From Lentzea albida (GTDB lineage Bacteria; Actinomycetota; Actinomycetes; Mycobacteriales; Pseudonocardiaceae), in the NCBI RefSeq assembly GCF_900111005.1, contig NZ_FOFV01000004.1:310001-374000 (forward strand): a stretch of 64,000 nt of DNA, in the 5' to 3' direction. The position numbers and the translations under genes are program-made. The notes beneath the pieces were generated by a model. That model ran no database searches and was not told the origin of the DNA. It saw nothing but the letters and a program-made list of their open reading frames with translations. How positions within the stretch are numbered: position 1 is the first letter of the stretch; the number at the start of each line of letters is the position of its first letter. Below, piece by piece: positions 17,111-25,670 of the stretch.

Positions 17111-18445
17111 TCAGTGCACCGAGGAAACCACACCCGCGAGGCGCTGGGCGGCCGACTCGGCCTGTTCGTGGCTCGTGGCCTCGACCATGACCCGGACGAG
17201 CTGCTCGGTGCCGGACGGGCGCAGCAGCACGCGGCCCGTGTCGCCGAGCTCCGCCTCGACCTCGGCCACGGCCTGGCTGACCGACGACGCCTTGGCCACG
17301 GCCGCCTTGTCGGTGACCTTCACGTTGATCAGGACCTGCGGCAGGCGGCGCATCACCGAGGCGAGGTCGGCGAGCGACTTGCCGGTCTCGGCCATGCGGG
17401 CCATCAGGCGCAGCGCGGTGAGCAGGCCGTCGCCGGTGGTGGCGTGCGCGGGCAGCACGACGTGGCCCGACTGCTCGCCGCCGAGGGAGTAGCCGCGGGT
17501 CTTGAGCTCCTGCAGCACGTAGCGGTCGCCGACGGCGGTGGTGCGCAGCTCGATCTTGGACTCGCGCATGGCGATGTGCAGGCCCAGGTTGCTCATGACG
17601 GTGGCGACGAGCGTGTCCTCCACCAGTTCGCCCGCGTCGCGCATGGCGATCGCGAGGACGGCGAGGATCTGGTCGCCGTCGACCGGTTCGCCGTTGGCGT
17701 CCACGGCGAGGCAGCGGTCGGCGTCGCCGTCGTGCGCGATGCCGAGGTCGGCGCCGTGCTCGCGGACGGCGGCGGCCACGACGTCGATGTGGGTGGAACC
17801 ACAGCCGTCGTTGATGTTGAGGCCGTCCGGGGTCGCGTTGATCGCGATCACCTCGGCCCCCGCGCGGCGGTACGCGTCCGGTGCGGCCACCGACGCGGCA
17901 CCGTTCGCGCAGTCCACCACGACCTTGAGGCCGTCGAGGCGGTGCGGCGTGACCTTGAGCAGGTGCTCGACGTACTGGGTCTCGGCGTCGGGGACGTCGC
18001 GCACCCGGCCGATCGCGGCACCCGTGGGGCGGTCGAACCCGGCGCCCATGTGCTGCTCGATCTCGTCCTCGACCTCGTCGGGCAGCTTGTGGCCACCGGC
18101 GGCGAAGAGCTTGATCCCGTTGTCCGGCATCGCGTTGTGCGACGCGGAGATCATCACGCCGATGTCGGCGCCCAGCGCGGCGACCAGGAAGGCGACGGCG
18201 GGCGTGGGCAGGGCGCCGACGCGCAGCACGTCCGCACCGGCCGAGGTGAGGCCCGCGGTGACGGCGGCGTCGAGCATCTCGCTGCTCGCCCTGGGGTCCC
18301 GCCCGACGACGGCCACGGGGCGGTGGGAGCGGTCGTGCTCGGCGAGCACCCGCGCCGCCGCGGCGGCGACGGACATCGCGAGCTCAGGGGTGAGATCGGC
18401 GTTCGCGAGACCGCGCACACCGTCGGTGCCGAACAGGCGGGCCAT
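17111..18445 (-). CDS. glmM: Phosphoglucosamine mutase GlmM
   Basis: 444 residues. Converts glucosamine-6-phosphate to glucosamine-1-phosphate, the step after Glm[16 protein letters not shown] is the N-terminal signature, and [16 protein letters not shown] holds the phosphoserine (Ser102). [11 protein letters not shown] is the Mg-binding loop, GGEQSGHVV the sugar-binding loop, and [15 protein letters not shown] the phosphate-binding domain 4. ATG 18445 with GGAGGA five bases upstream is clear. Downstream of rpsI, separated by strong stem-loops. Confidence 0.98.
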   Translation of the reverse strand: MARLFGTDGVRGLANADLTPELAMSVAAAAARVLAEHDRSHRPVAVVGRDPRASSEMLDAAVTAGLTSAGADVLRVGALPTPAVAFLVAALGADIGVMISASHNAMPDNGIKLFAAGGHKLPDEVEDEIEQHMGAGFDRPTGAAIGRVRDVPDAETQYVEHLLKVTPHRLDGLKVVVDCANGAASVAAPDAYRRAGAEVIAINATPDGLNINDGCGSTHIDVVAAAVREHGADLGIAHDGDADRCLAVDANGEPVDGDQILAVLAIAMRDAGELVEDTLVATVMSNLGLHIAMRESKIELRTTAVGDRYVLQELKTRGYSLGGEQSGHVVLPAHATTGDGLLTALRLMARMAETGKSLADLASVMRRLPQVLINVKVTDKAAVAKASSVSQAVAEVEAELGDTGRVLLRPSGTEQLVRVMVEATSHEQAESAAQRLAGVVSSVH

Positions 18446-18495
18446 GAATCCTCCGAATTGGACACTGCGAGGCGGCGGGAAAGACCCGGAAAACA

Positions 18496-18536
18496 CTGCG
18501 GGAGCAGCAGTTCGAGGTGAACTGCTGCTCCCGCAG
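18496..18536 (-). terminator. Intrinsic terminator after rplM-rpsI, 18-bp perfect stem
   Basis: Arms 18496-18513 and 18519-18536 are perfect reverse complements, with a 5-base loop. On the minus strand the stem is followed by TGTTTTCC. It lies 97 bases after the rpsI stop and about 50 before the glmM start, so it ends the rplM-rpsI transcript and isolates glmM. Confidence 0.8.
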
Positions 18537-18577
18537 GTAGAACTGGATGACGCTCGGGGCGCGGGGTGTCCCCGCTG

Positions 18578-18626
18578 TCACCGGGGAGCCGTGGTCTGAC
18601 GAACGCAGACACAGCTCCCGCGGTGA
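18578..18626 (-). terminator. Imperfect long stem-loop just after rpsI
   Basis: Arms of about 21 bases (TCACCG...GTCTG with CAGAC...CGGTGA, a few mismatches) lie 7 bases beyond the rpsI stop. No T-run follows. With the stronger stem at 18496-18536 it forms a double structure at the 3' end of the rplM-rpsI message. Confidence 0.45.
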
Positions 18627-18633
18627 CGGAGCA

Positions 18634-19212
18634 TCAACGCTTGGAGTACTGAGGCGCCTTGCGGGCCTTCTTCAGACCGTACTTCTTGCGCTCCTTGACC
18701 CTCGGGTCACGGGTGAGGAAGCCGGCCTTCTTCAGGACCGGGCGGTCCTCGGAGTCGACGGCGATCAGCGCACGCGCGATGGCGAGGCGCAGCGCACCGG
18801 CCTGGCCGGTGATGCCGCCGCCACGCAGGTTGGCGATCACGTCGAAGGTCTCGGGCTTCTCCGTGGTGACGAGCGGCTCACGGATGAGCTGCTGGTGCAC
18901 CTTGTTCGGGAAGTAGGCCTCGAGGGTCTTGCCGTTCAGCGTGAACTTGCCGGTGCCGGGCACGAGGCGGACGCGGACGACGGCCTCCTTGCGGCGGCCG
19001 ACGGTCTGCGCGAGGTGCGCGGCGCCGTTCAGCGAGGGCGCGACCACCGGCGCGGAGGTCTCCTCAGCGACCTCGGCCTCGTCGGCCTCGGCCTCAGGAG
19101 CCTCGACGACCTCGGCCTCGACAACCTCAGCCTCGACCTCGGGGGTCTCGACCTCAGGGGTCTCGTTCTCAGGGGTGGTCACAGGAACTTCCTCGGTGTA
19201 CTCGTCGCTCAC
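18634..19212 (-). CDS. rpsI: 30S ribosomal protein S9 (uS9) with acidic N-terminal extension
   Basis: 192 residues against about 130 for a core S9. The core starts at about residue 68 ([18 protein letters not shown]) and ends in KAPQYSKR, the tail that reaches the P-site tRNA. The extra ~65 N-terminal residues are Glu/Val/Ala-rich ([17 protein letters not shown]). GTG 19212 overlaps the rplM stop as GTGA. Extended S9 forms are known in some actinobacteria; the role of the tail is unknown. Confidence 0.97.
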   Translation of the reverse strand: MSDEYTEEVPVTTPENETPEVETPEVEAEVVEAEVVEAPEAEADEAEVAEETSAPVVAPSLNGAAHLAQTVGRRKEAVVRVRLVPGTGKFTLNGKTLEAYFPNKVHQQLIREPLVTTEKPETFDVIANLRGGGITGQAGALRLAIARALIAVDSEDRPVLKKAGFLTRDPRVKERKKYGLKKARKAPQYSKR

Positions 19213-19652
19213 TGGGCGATCTTCTTGATCTCGAAGGCCTGGGGCTGCTGCGCCTCGTGCGGGTGGCTCGGGCCGCTGTAGACCTTGAGCTTGTTCGCGA
19301 TCTGACGGCCAAGGCGGTTCTTGGGCAGCATGCCCTTGATCGCCTTCTCCACCAGGCGGTCCGGACGCGTGTCCAGGACCTCACCGAAGGACTGCTTGCG
19401 CAGACCGCCGGGGAAACCCGAGTGGCGGTACTGGAACTCCTGGTCCCGCTTCGAGCCGGTCAGGGCGACCTTGTCAGCGTTGATGATGACCACGAAGTCA
19501 CCGGTGTCAACGTGAGGGGCGTAGGTCGGCTTGTGCTTGCCGCGCAGCAGCGTCGCGGCCTGGGTGGCGAGCCGGCCGAGCACCACGTCCTGGGCGTCGA
19601 TCACGTGCCAGGTGCGGGTCACCTCACCGGGCTTCGGGCTGTACGTGCGCAC
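19209..19652 (-). CDS. rplM: 50S ribosomal protein L13 (uL13)
   Basis: 147 residues, full length, early-assembly large-subunit protein. [27 protein letters not shown] and [11 protein letters not shown] are diagnostic. GTG start. Cotranscribed and translationally coupled with rpsI, the universal rplM-rpsI pair. A promoter candidate lies about 135 bases upstream. Confidence 0.98.
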   Translation of the reverse strand: MRTYSPKPGEVTRTWHVIDAQDVVLGRLATQAATLLRGKHKPTYAPHVDTGDFVVIINADKVALTGSKRDQEFQYRHSGFPGGLRKQSFGEVLDTRPDRLVEKAIKGMLPKNRLGRQIANKLKVYSGPSHPHEAQQPQAFEIKKIAQ

Positions 19653-19784
19653 GGATCTACCTCGTCGTCACTTGCGTCTGGGGTCACTGCGGCGGTTGCC
19701 CCAGACCGATCTTGGACTGGCCAAGCGGTGGTTCCGAGACAGGCGCGGCACACATGGGCGCCAGCTACCGCACAACAACGTAAG

Positions 19785-19814
19785 AAGATACCGGATGGGT
19801 GGTGCGGGGACCAA
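19785..19814 (-). promoter_or_regulatory. Candidate sigma-70-type promoter for rplM-rpsI
   Basis: On the minus strand TTGGTC (19814-19809) and TATCTT (19790-19785) are 18 bases apart, 133 bases before the rplM GTG. This leaves a long leader. No other good pair is visible in this gap. Confidence 0.4.
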
Positions 19815-19850
19815 AACGGGTCCTCCGAAGGCACCTCCACCCGGACGTAC

Positions 19851-19883
19851 GCGAGCCCCGGACCACGTGGTTCCGGGGCTCGC
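19851..19883 (-). terminator. Stem-loop after the WXG100 pair
   Basis: GCGAGCCCCGGA (19851-19862) pairs with TCCGGGGCTCGC (19872-19883) around a palindromic CCACGTGG region, 28 bases after the stop at 19911. It probably ends the WXG100 operon before the rplM promoter. No clear T-run. Confidence 0.6.
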
Positions 19884-19910
19884 GAAGGGTCTTGCGAAGG
19901 CCGAGAAGGC

Positions 19911-20189
19911 TTACCAGCGGTTGGCGTTCATCTTCTCAGCGGACTCGTACGCCTCGCCGGCCTGGCCGACGGCGGTGCCGATGGCGGCGAGCACGGCCTG
20001 GAGGTCGGCGGCGGCCTGGTCCCACTTGCGCTGCGCCTCTTCGTAGCGCTCGCGGGCCTCACCCTGGTAGCCGGCGAGGGTCTTGGTCACCTCGGACTTG
20101 AGGTCGGACAGCTGGCCCTCGATCTGCGTGGCCGAGCTGTTGATCGTGCTGGACGCGGTCTGGATCTCGGCGAACGTAACCTGCAGCAT
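19911..20189 (-). CDS. WXG100-family ESX protein (EsxT-like position)
   Basis: 92 residues, helical hairpin, no signal peptide. The turn reads YQGEARERY, with tyrosine replacing the usual tryptophan of WxG, and the C terminus is SAEKMNANRW. It partners the 102-residue WXG protein upstream, as EsxT/EsxU do at the M. tuberculosis ESX-4 locus beside rplM. WXG100 dimers are the signature substrates of type VII secretion. ATG 20189 has AGGGGAGAT upstream. Confidence 0.9.
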   Translation of the reverse strand: MLQVTFAEIQTASSTINSSATQIEGQLSDLKSEVTKTLAGYQGEARERYEEAQRKWDQAAADLQAVLAAIGTAVGQAGEAYESAEKMNANRW

Positions 20190-20258
20190 TTCATCTCCCC
20201 TGGAGTTCTAGCGATTCGGAAGGTCTTGAGGCGGAACTGGTCGAGCTGAGCTGGGAGA

Positions 20259-20567
20259 TCAGCCCTGGAGACGCGCGCCGATGCCGCCGATCGAGGACTT
20301 GTTGTCCTCTTCCTGGCGGGCGTAGACGTCCGCCGAGGACGCGATCTGCTCGGCGATGCTGCGCAGCGCCTCCTGGAGCTTCTTCGCGTCGTCCTGGAAG
20401 CGCAGCATCAGGTTGTCGAACGCCGTCGCGGCCTCGCCGCGCCAGGTGGACTTCACGGTGTCGACGGCGTTCTGCACGCCGCGCAGCGTCGCCTGCGTGT
20501 CGCCATCCACGTCGATGATGCGCTTGGCCAGGGCGTCGAGCTCGGCTGCGGTAACTTCCAATGCCAT
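20259..20567 (-). CDS. WXG100-family ESX protein (EsxU-like position)
   Basis: 102 residues. STWRGEAATAF is a canonical WxG turn between two helices, and VYARQEEDN near the end resembles the YxxxD/E secretion signal (Y-A-R-Q-E). It starts the WXG100 operon and is 69 bases from the second member. The 5' region holds the GTTTACTA element shared with the cassette at 16506. The Shine-Dalgarno is AAGGGGGCA, 6-12 bases before ATG 20567. Likely secreted as a heterodimer with the 19911 product. Confidence 0.92.
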   Translation of the reverse strand: MALEVTAAELDALAKRIIDVDGDTQATLRGVQNAVDTVKSTWRGEAATAFDNLMLRFQDDAKKLQEALRSIAEQIASSADVYARQEEDNKSSIGGIGARLQG

Positions 20568-20677
20568 TGGAGATGCCCCCTTCAGAGAACTTCAGGTCGT
20601 ACTTCTTGGTCCGTACGCCTCTTCCGACGCATGACCCTGCCACGCCGGTTCCGTCCTGTCGCGACTTCTTTCGAAGT

Positions 20678-20693
20678 AGTTGCGCTAGTAAAC
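20678..20693 (-). promoter_or_regulatory. GTTTACTA-NN-GCAAC element upstream of the WXG100 pair
   Basis: Minus strand GTTTACTAGCGCAACT, 110 bases before ATG 20567, matching the element at 16610-16625. It sits in the gap after the 20716 gene, so the WXG100 pair likely has its own promoter. Confidence 0.5.
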
Positions 20694-20715
20694 GGCGCCG
20701 GGTGAAACCGCCATC

Positions 20716-21102
20716 TCAGTAGAGGATTCGCGACTGCGAAAAGTCCTCGTCATCGTCACTCACACGAGGAAGCTGACCACTCGGACCGGCGACGGCGAGA
20801 GAACCGAGAGTGGCCGGCGCTGTCTCAACTGGAGCGGACGCGACGGGCTCGGCGGCGTCCGGCACCTGCTCGACAGCCAGCCCGCGATCCACGCGGAAGC
20901 CTCGCGCGGCCTCCCGGACGTCGGCCGGGGTGGCTTTCGCGCCGGGCTCGGCCTTGTGCTCGCGAGCCCGCACAGCGAGGTCACGAGTGCGTTCCCGCAG
21001 CTTGGCATTGCGTTCACCTATCTCACCCGACGCGCGGCGGGCACGGGTGAGGGCCGCTCCGACCTCGGCGCGGAACCGGGCGAGTTCCTCGGTGGCGGAC
21101 AT
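20716..21102 (-). CDS. Small ESX-associated protein with acidic C-terminal tail
   Basis: 128 residues. The first ~75 are a charged helical region (ELARFRAEVGAALTRARRASGEIGERNAKLRERTRDLA). A variable linker follows, then a tail SDDDEDFSQSRILY that aligns with VDDDDDLSGQTWLS of the 13058 protein: DDDxD, an aromatic/aliphatic residue, S, then a penultimate Leu. No signal peptide or catalytic motif. Its place between the Hsp70-like gene and the WXG pair suggests a helper or substrate of the ESX system. Start ATG 21102, 25 bases from the upstream gene. Confidence 0.75.
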   Translation of the reverse strand: MSATEELARFRAEVGAALTRARRASGEIGERNAKLRERTRDLAVRAREHKAEPGAKATPADVREAARGFRVDRGLAVEQVPDAAEPVASAPVETAPATLGSLAVAGPSGQLPRVSDDDEDFSQSRILY

Positions 21103-21127
21103 CGGCGACTCCCTGGCGTTGCGGCTG

Positions 21128-22933
21128 CTACTTGATGACGAGCGAGCGGACGATCTGTTCGCAGGCGGTGCGGACCTGGTCCTTCGTGGCCTCGGTCGCC
21201 TGGCACCCCACGCTCACCTGCACCTCGCCGGCGAACTGGATGTACCACTCGACCTCGGTCGACTCGACCACTTCGCGATAGTGAACAACGGATTTCCCCG
21301 CGAATGTGGCGTCCTCGGCGAAGGCGGCGACCTCGTCGCCTTTGTCCTTGCGTTGCTGATACGTGTTCTTCAACTCGTTCAACGCGCGAGTGCGATCCCG
21401 GTCGCTGTTGTACTCGAGGGTTTGCTCCTGCACAGCAATTCGCGCTTCCGGTTGTTTGCTATCGGAATTCGTGCGCTCAATCGGTTGCAAAAGCACCTGG
21501 CGGTCCTTGGCGGCACCGCCGGTCTGCTCCCACCCGCCCGGACGGGTGAAGCTGTAGTCGTAGACGGCGATCTGGTCACCAGCGGGCGTGGGCTGCTCCG
21601 GCGTGCCGTTCGGCTTGAACCAGAAGTAGGCCCCGACCCCGGCCGCCGCGAGCACGACGACGACACCGATCGCGACGAACAACGGCGTCCTGCTCTTCTT
21701 CCGCGGCGGCGGTGGCGAGGCCATCGGGAACGGAACGGGGAACTGCCCCGGCGGCGGGGGCGTGATCCGGCGGGTGATCTTGCGGGTGGTCTCCTCGCCG
21801 ACGCGGATGTTGTGAGTGACCTCACCCGACGGCCCCAGGGACTGCTGGGCGACGCCCCCGGTCCGTTCCGGGTCCAGGCTGACCGCCCGCAGCGCGCCCC
21901 GGGCCACCACGGTCTCCGGCTGGTCGATGCTCGTCGGCACGATCCGCAGCTGCTCGTGCACCATCCGCGCGACGAGCGGGATCCGGCTCGAGCCGCCGAC
22001 CAGGAACACCCCGGCGAGCTGCTGGGGCGCGAGCCCGGCGTCGCGCACGGCGGCGGCCGCCAGCCCCGCCGCCCGGCTCAGCGGCGCGCTGATCAACTGT
22101 TCGAGGTCCGACCGCGTCACGTGCGCGTCGGGGAACGGCGGCGGCATCGGCACGTCCGTGTAGGCGTGCCGGGACAACGTCTCCTTGGCGCCGCGCACGT
22201 CCTGCCGCAGCACCCGCCGCTTGCGCCGGTCGGCCATCTCCCTGCCCTCGACGAGCTGGCGCCAGGCCTCGGGGTCCTTGGCCGCGACGAGCCCGCCGAC
22301 GTGCTCGAGCAACGCCTGGTCGATGTCGGCGCCGCCGAAACTCGGGTCGCCCTTGGCGGACAGCACCCGGAAGCTCTTGCCCGTCCGCGTCACCACGCTG
22401 GCGTCGACCGTGCCACCGCCGAGGTCGAGCACGGCAAGCGAGGCACCGTCCGGAACGGAGTGGCTCGCGGAGTGGAAGACGGCGGCGGCGACGGGTTCGG
22501 GCACCAGCACGACCTCGCGCCCCAGACCGCGGGCCGCCTGCAGCAGGACGCGCGTGCGGACCGTGCCCCAGTCGGCGGGATGGGTGAGCACGAGAAGGTC
22601 GACGGGCGCACCACCACCAACGCGCCGTGCCTCACCAACGGCACGTGCCAGCACCGCGCGCACAACGTCCACAACGGGCAGCACGGTGCTACCGAGCAGC
22701 AACTCCCCCTCGTCGACGCGGCGCTTCGGGTGCGGCTCGTAGCGGGCGGGGTCGACGGCGGCCTGCCGCTCGGCCTCCTGGCCGACGAACAGCGTGCCGT
22801 CGGCCGCGGCGAACACGGCGGACGGCACCAGCGGCTGGCCGTCGAACACGACGACCTGCGGCTCCCGGCCGTGCGCGGAGATCGCGACGCAGGTGCTCGA
22901 CGTGCCGAAGTCGACCGCGACGTGCAGGCTCAT
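21128..22933 (-). CDS. Type VII secretion-associated Hsp70-like membrane protein (Rv3446c family)
   Basis: 601 residues with three parts. Residues ~1-375 form an Hsp70/actin-type ATPase: VAVDFGTSSTCVAI (phosphate 1), AVLDLGGGTVDASVV (phosphate 2) and GVFLVGGSSRIPLVA (adenosine). There is no substrate-binding domain. A Pro-rich linker leads to one membrane segment (LFVAIGVVVVLAAAGVGAYFWF, ~430-450), then a ~145-residue extracytoplasmic domain with two cysteines. M. tuberculosis has the equivalent Rv3446c between esxU and eccC4, so the position matches exactly. It may couple cytoplasmic ATP use to ESX assembly across the membrane; this role is inferred. Confidence 0.88.
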   Translation of the reverse strand: MSLHVAVDFGTSSTCVAISAHGREPQVVVFDGQPLVPSAVFAAADGTLFVGQEAERQAAVDPARYEPHPKRRVDEGELLLGSTVLPVVDVVRAVLARAVGEARRVGGGAPVDLLVLTHPADWGTVRTRVLLQAARGLGREVVLVPEPVAAAVFHSASHSVPDGASLAVLDLGGGTVDASVVTRTGKSFRVLSAKGDPSFGGADIDQALLEHVGGLVAAKDPEAWRQLVEGREMADRRKRRVLRQDVRGAKETLSRHAYTDVPMPPPFPDAHVTRSDLEQLISAPLSRAAGLAAAAVRDAGLAPQQLAGVFLVGGSSRIPLVARMVHEQLRIVPTSIDQPETVVARGALRAVSLDPERTGGVAQQSLGPSGEVTHNIRVGEETTRKITRRITPPPPGQFPVPFPMASPPPPRKKSRTPLFVAIGVVVVLAAAGVGAYFWFKPNGTPEQPTPAGDQIAVYDYSFTRPGGWEQTGGAAKDRQVLLQPIERTNSDSKQPEARIAVQEQTLEYNSDRDRTRALNELKNTYQQRKDKGDEVAAFAEDATFAGKSVVHYREVVESTEVEWYIQFAGEVQVSVGCQATEATKDQVRTACEQIVRSLVIK

Positions 22934-23006
22934 GCACCTTCCCCTCTTCCGCGCACATGCTTACCCGATATGACCGGCTCGAACGACATGGATGACGAAG
23001 GTCGTC

Positions 23007-25670
23007 TCACTCCCGGACGAGAGCGAGCTTCGCCGCCAGCCACTCAGCCCGTTCTTCCCTCCCCGCCTGAGCGAGGTCCATCGCCCGTTCCCAGGCGCGG
23101 ACCGCGTCGTCATGACGCCCGAGGCGGAACAGCAGCGGACCAAGGTCCTCGTCCAGCACCTCGATCTCCGTGGCCACGTCCGTGAACCTCCGCAGCTCGT
23201 CCAGGGCGTGCTCGAGCAGCGCGAGCGCCTCGTCCAGCAGGTTGAGCCCGGAGAGGGAGGCGGCGATCAACGCGTCCACCCTGGCCGCCAGGTACTCGTC
23301 ACCGCCCTCGCGCACGGCGGCACGCGCCCGCTCGCCTGCGTGCACCGCTTCGGAGTAGCGGTTGAGGTCGTTGAGGTTGCCGACGATGTTGATCAGGCAG
23401 ATGGTCTGCGAGTGGAGGTCGTCCGCCTCGACCGCGAGAGCGTGGGCCCGGAGCAGGCAGTCGAGCGACTCCTCGCGGCGGCCGGTCAGCATGTAGGCGA
23501 TGCTCATGTTGTTCAGCGCCGACGACTCGGCGACCCGCTCACCGGCCGCGTGCACGAGCGGCAACGCGTTTTCGAAGGTGCGCAGACCCTCCTCGTGATG
23601 TCCGAGGTCGACGTACATCGAGGCGATCTTCACCTGGACCAGGCCCTGTTCACGGGCCGAACCGATCGACTGGACCTCCTTGAGCATCTCCAGCAGCTCC
23701 CGGCTACGCGCGCCTTCGATGATGTTCTGGGTGCGCAGGAGGAACGGAACCAGTTGCGCCAGCAGTTCCCAGCCGCGGGCCAGCGCCGCGCGCATCACAG
23801 CACGGAGGTTGTTCCACTCGTCGCGTCCCCAGGCGAGTGCGTTGTGCCGAGTCGGGAACCGCTGCCCGGCGACACCGGTCGTGACCTCGCCGGGTCGCAT
23901 GACCTGGGTCACCCCTTGCGTCTCCATGGCGTTGAAGAGCGTGTGGACATACCACTCCGTCAGCCTCAGCGCGGCCTCTTCGTCGTCGCCGCACAGCTCA
24001 CCCGCGTACGCGCGCAACAGGTCGTGCAGGTCGTATCGGCCAGGAGTGCGGGACTGCACGAGGTGGTCGGCGACCAGCCGTTCCAGCAGACGCCGGGCCT
24101 GGGCCGCGGAGCACCCGGCGAGCGCGGCCGCCGCGTTGACGTCGAGGTCCACCCCGGGGTGGACGGACAGCAGCCGGAACATCCGTGCCGACTCGGCGTC
24201 AAGGGCCCGGTAGGACCAGGAGAAGACCGCCCGCACGTCGACGTCGTCGTAGTCGGTCAGCGCGTCGAGCCGTGCCTCGTCCAGCTCCGCCACGAACTCC
24301 CGCAGCGGCACGTCGGGGAAGCGCGCGACCCGTTCCGCGAACACCCGCAGCGCCAGCGGAAGCCCTGCACACCGCTCGACGATCCCGCGTGCAGCGTCCG
24401 GTTCGGCGTCGAGCCGCTCGGCACCGAGGACGGCCGCGAGCAGCTCCAGCGCCGCCTCCAGGTCCAGCTGCCGCAGGCCGATGGACGTGGCGTCGTGCTG
24501 CGAGACCAGGGTGCGGAACTGGTTGCGGCTGGTGATCACGACCCGCACCCCCGGCGCGCCGGGCAGCAGCGGCAACACCTGGCGTGGCGCGGCGGCGTTG
24601 TCGAGCACCAGGACCATCCGCCGGTCGACGAGGGTGGTGCGCAGCAACGCGAACCGCGCGTCCGCGGCGGAGGGCACCTTCTCGACACCCAGCCCCACCA
24701 GCAGTGTCTCCGCCGCAGCAGCCGGGTCGACCGGCTGCGCGTCGGAGTCGAAGCCTCGCAGGTTCAGGTACAGGTCCCCGTCGGGGAAGTCGTCGCGCGC
24801 CTCCCGCGCCCAGCGCAGCGCCAAGGCGGTCTTCCCGACGCCACCGACGCCGTGCACGACGGTGACACCGCCCGTTCCGCTGAGGACGCCGAGCTCCTCG
24901 TCACGACCGACGAAGTTCCGGACGCCGGCGGGCAGCTGACGCGGCACCTGACGTCCTCCCGCGGGCACCTCGCCCCGCAGGACCTGCTGGTGCAGCTCGC
25001 GCAGTGCCGGGCCGGGGTCGACGCCGAGCTCGTCCGCGAGCTTCTCGCGCACCCGCTGGTAGGTGGCGAGCGCCTCGGCCTGCTGACCCGCGCGGCACAG
25101 GGCGAGCATCAGCTGCTGCCAGAACGACTCGCGCAACGGGTGATCGGTGACCAGCGACTTCAGCTCGGCGACGAGTTCACGGCCGAGGCCGCGGTGCAGG
25201 TCGGCACCGATGCGGGACTCCAACGCGTCGAGCCGTTCCGCTTCGAGCGCCGGCACGTCCTCGCGGTGCAGCGCGTCCGAGGCGACGTCGCCCAGCACCG
25301 GACCGCGCCACAGCGACGTGGCGGTCGTGAAGTCCTGCGACGCCACCATCGCCCTGAACCGCAGCAGGTCCAGCTCGTCCTGGCCCACGTCGAACCGGTA
25401 GCCGCCCGGCAGGGTGCGCACGCGGCTCGCGGTGCCGAGCGACTTGCGCAGACGGGCCACGACCATCTGCAGCGTCTTGTGGACACGGTCGGCGGTCGGC
25501 GGCTCGCCGTCCCACAACCGCTCGACCAGCTCGTCCACCGACACGAACTGGTTGGGGCGCAGCAACAGCGTCGCCAGCAGTGTCTGCACGCGGCCTGCGG
25601 GCACCGGTACCAGCACCCCGTCGGCGAGCACCTCCAGCGGGCCGAGCACCCGGAACTCGACGTTCACCAT
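23007..25670 (-). CDS. AfsR/SARP-type transcriptional regulator R1 (winged helix-BTAD-NB-ARC-TPR)
   Basis: 887 residues. Residues 1-95 are an OmpR-type winged helix (FRVLGPLEVL, TLLLRPNQFVSVDELV, LPGGYRFDV) and ~95-245 the BTAD domain. The NB-ARC ATPase spans ~250-530 with Walker A GVGGVGKT (274-281), VVITSRN and GLPLALRVF. Five or more TPR-like helical pairs fill ~640-887. AfsR-like proteins bind GTGAGCG-type direct repeats and activate from the -35 region, with ATP state and TPR input controlling activity. ATG 25670 overlaps the R2 stop by one base (TGATG), so R2 and R1 form one transcript. Closest local relative is R3. Confidence 0.93.
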   Translation of the reverse strand: MVNVEFRVLGPLEVLADGVLVPVPAGRVQTLLATLLLRPNQFVSVDELVERLWDGEPPTADRVHKTLQMVVARLRKSLGTASRVRTLPGGYRFDVGQDELDLLRFRAMVASQDFTTATSLWRGPVLGDVASDALHREDVPALEAERLDALESRIGADLHRGLGRELVAELKSLVTDHPLRESFWQQLMLALCRAGQQAEALATYQRVREKLADELGVDPGPALRELHQQVLRGEVPAGGRQVPRQLPAGVRNFVGRDEELGVLSGTGGVTVVHGVGGVGKTALALRWAREARDDFPDGDLYLNLRGFDSDAQPVDPAAAAETLLVGLGVEKVPSAADARFALLRTTLVDRRMVLVLDNAAAPRQVLPLLPGAPGVRVVITSRNQFRTLVSQHDATSIGLRQLDLEAALELLAAVLGAERLDAEPDAARGIVERCAGLPLALRVFAERVARFPDVPLREFVAELDEARLDALTDYDDVDVRAVFSWSYRALDAESARMFRLLSVHPGVDLDVNAAAALAGCSAAQARRLLERLVADHLVQSRTPGRYDLHDLLRAYAGELCGDDEEAALRLTEWYVHTLFNAMETQGVTQVMRPGEVTTGVAGQRFPTRHNALAWGRDEWNNLRAVMRAALARGWELLAQLVPFLLRTQNIIEGARSRELLEMLKEVQSIGSAREQGLVQVKIASMYVDLGHHEEGLRTFENALPLVHAAGERVAESSALNNMSIAYMLTGRREESLDCLLRAHALAVEADDLHSQTICLINIVGNLNDLNRYSEAVHAGERARAAVREGGDEYLAARVDALIAASLSGLNLLDEALALLEHALDELRRFTDVATEIEVLDEDLGPLLFRLGRHDDAVRAWERAMDLAQAGREERAEWLAAKLALVRE

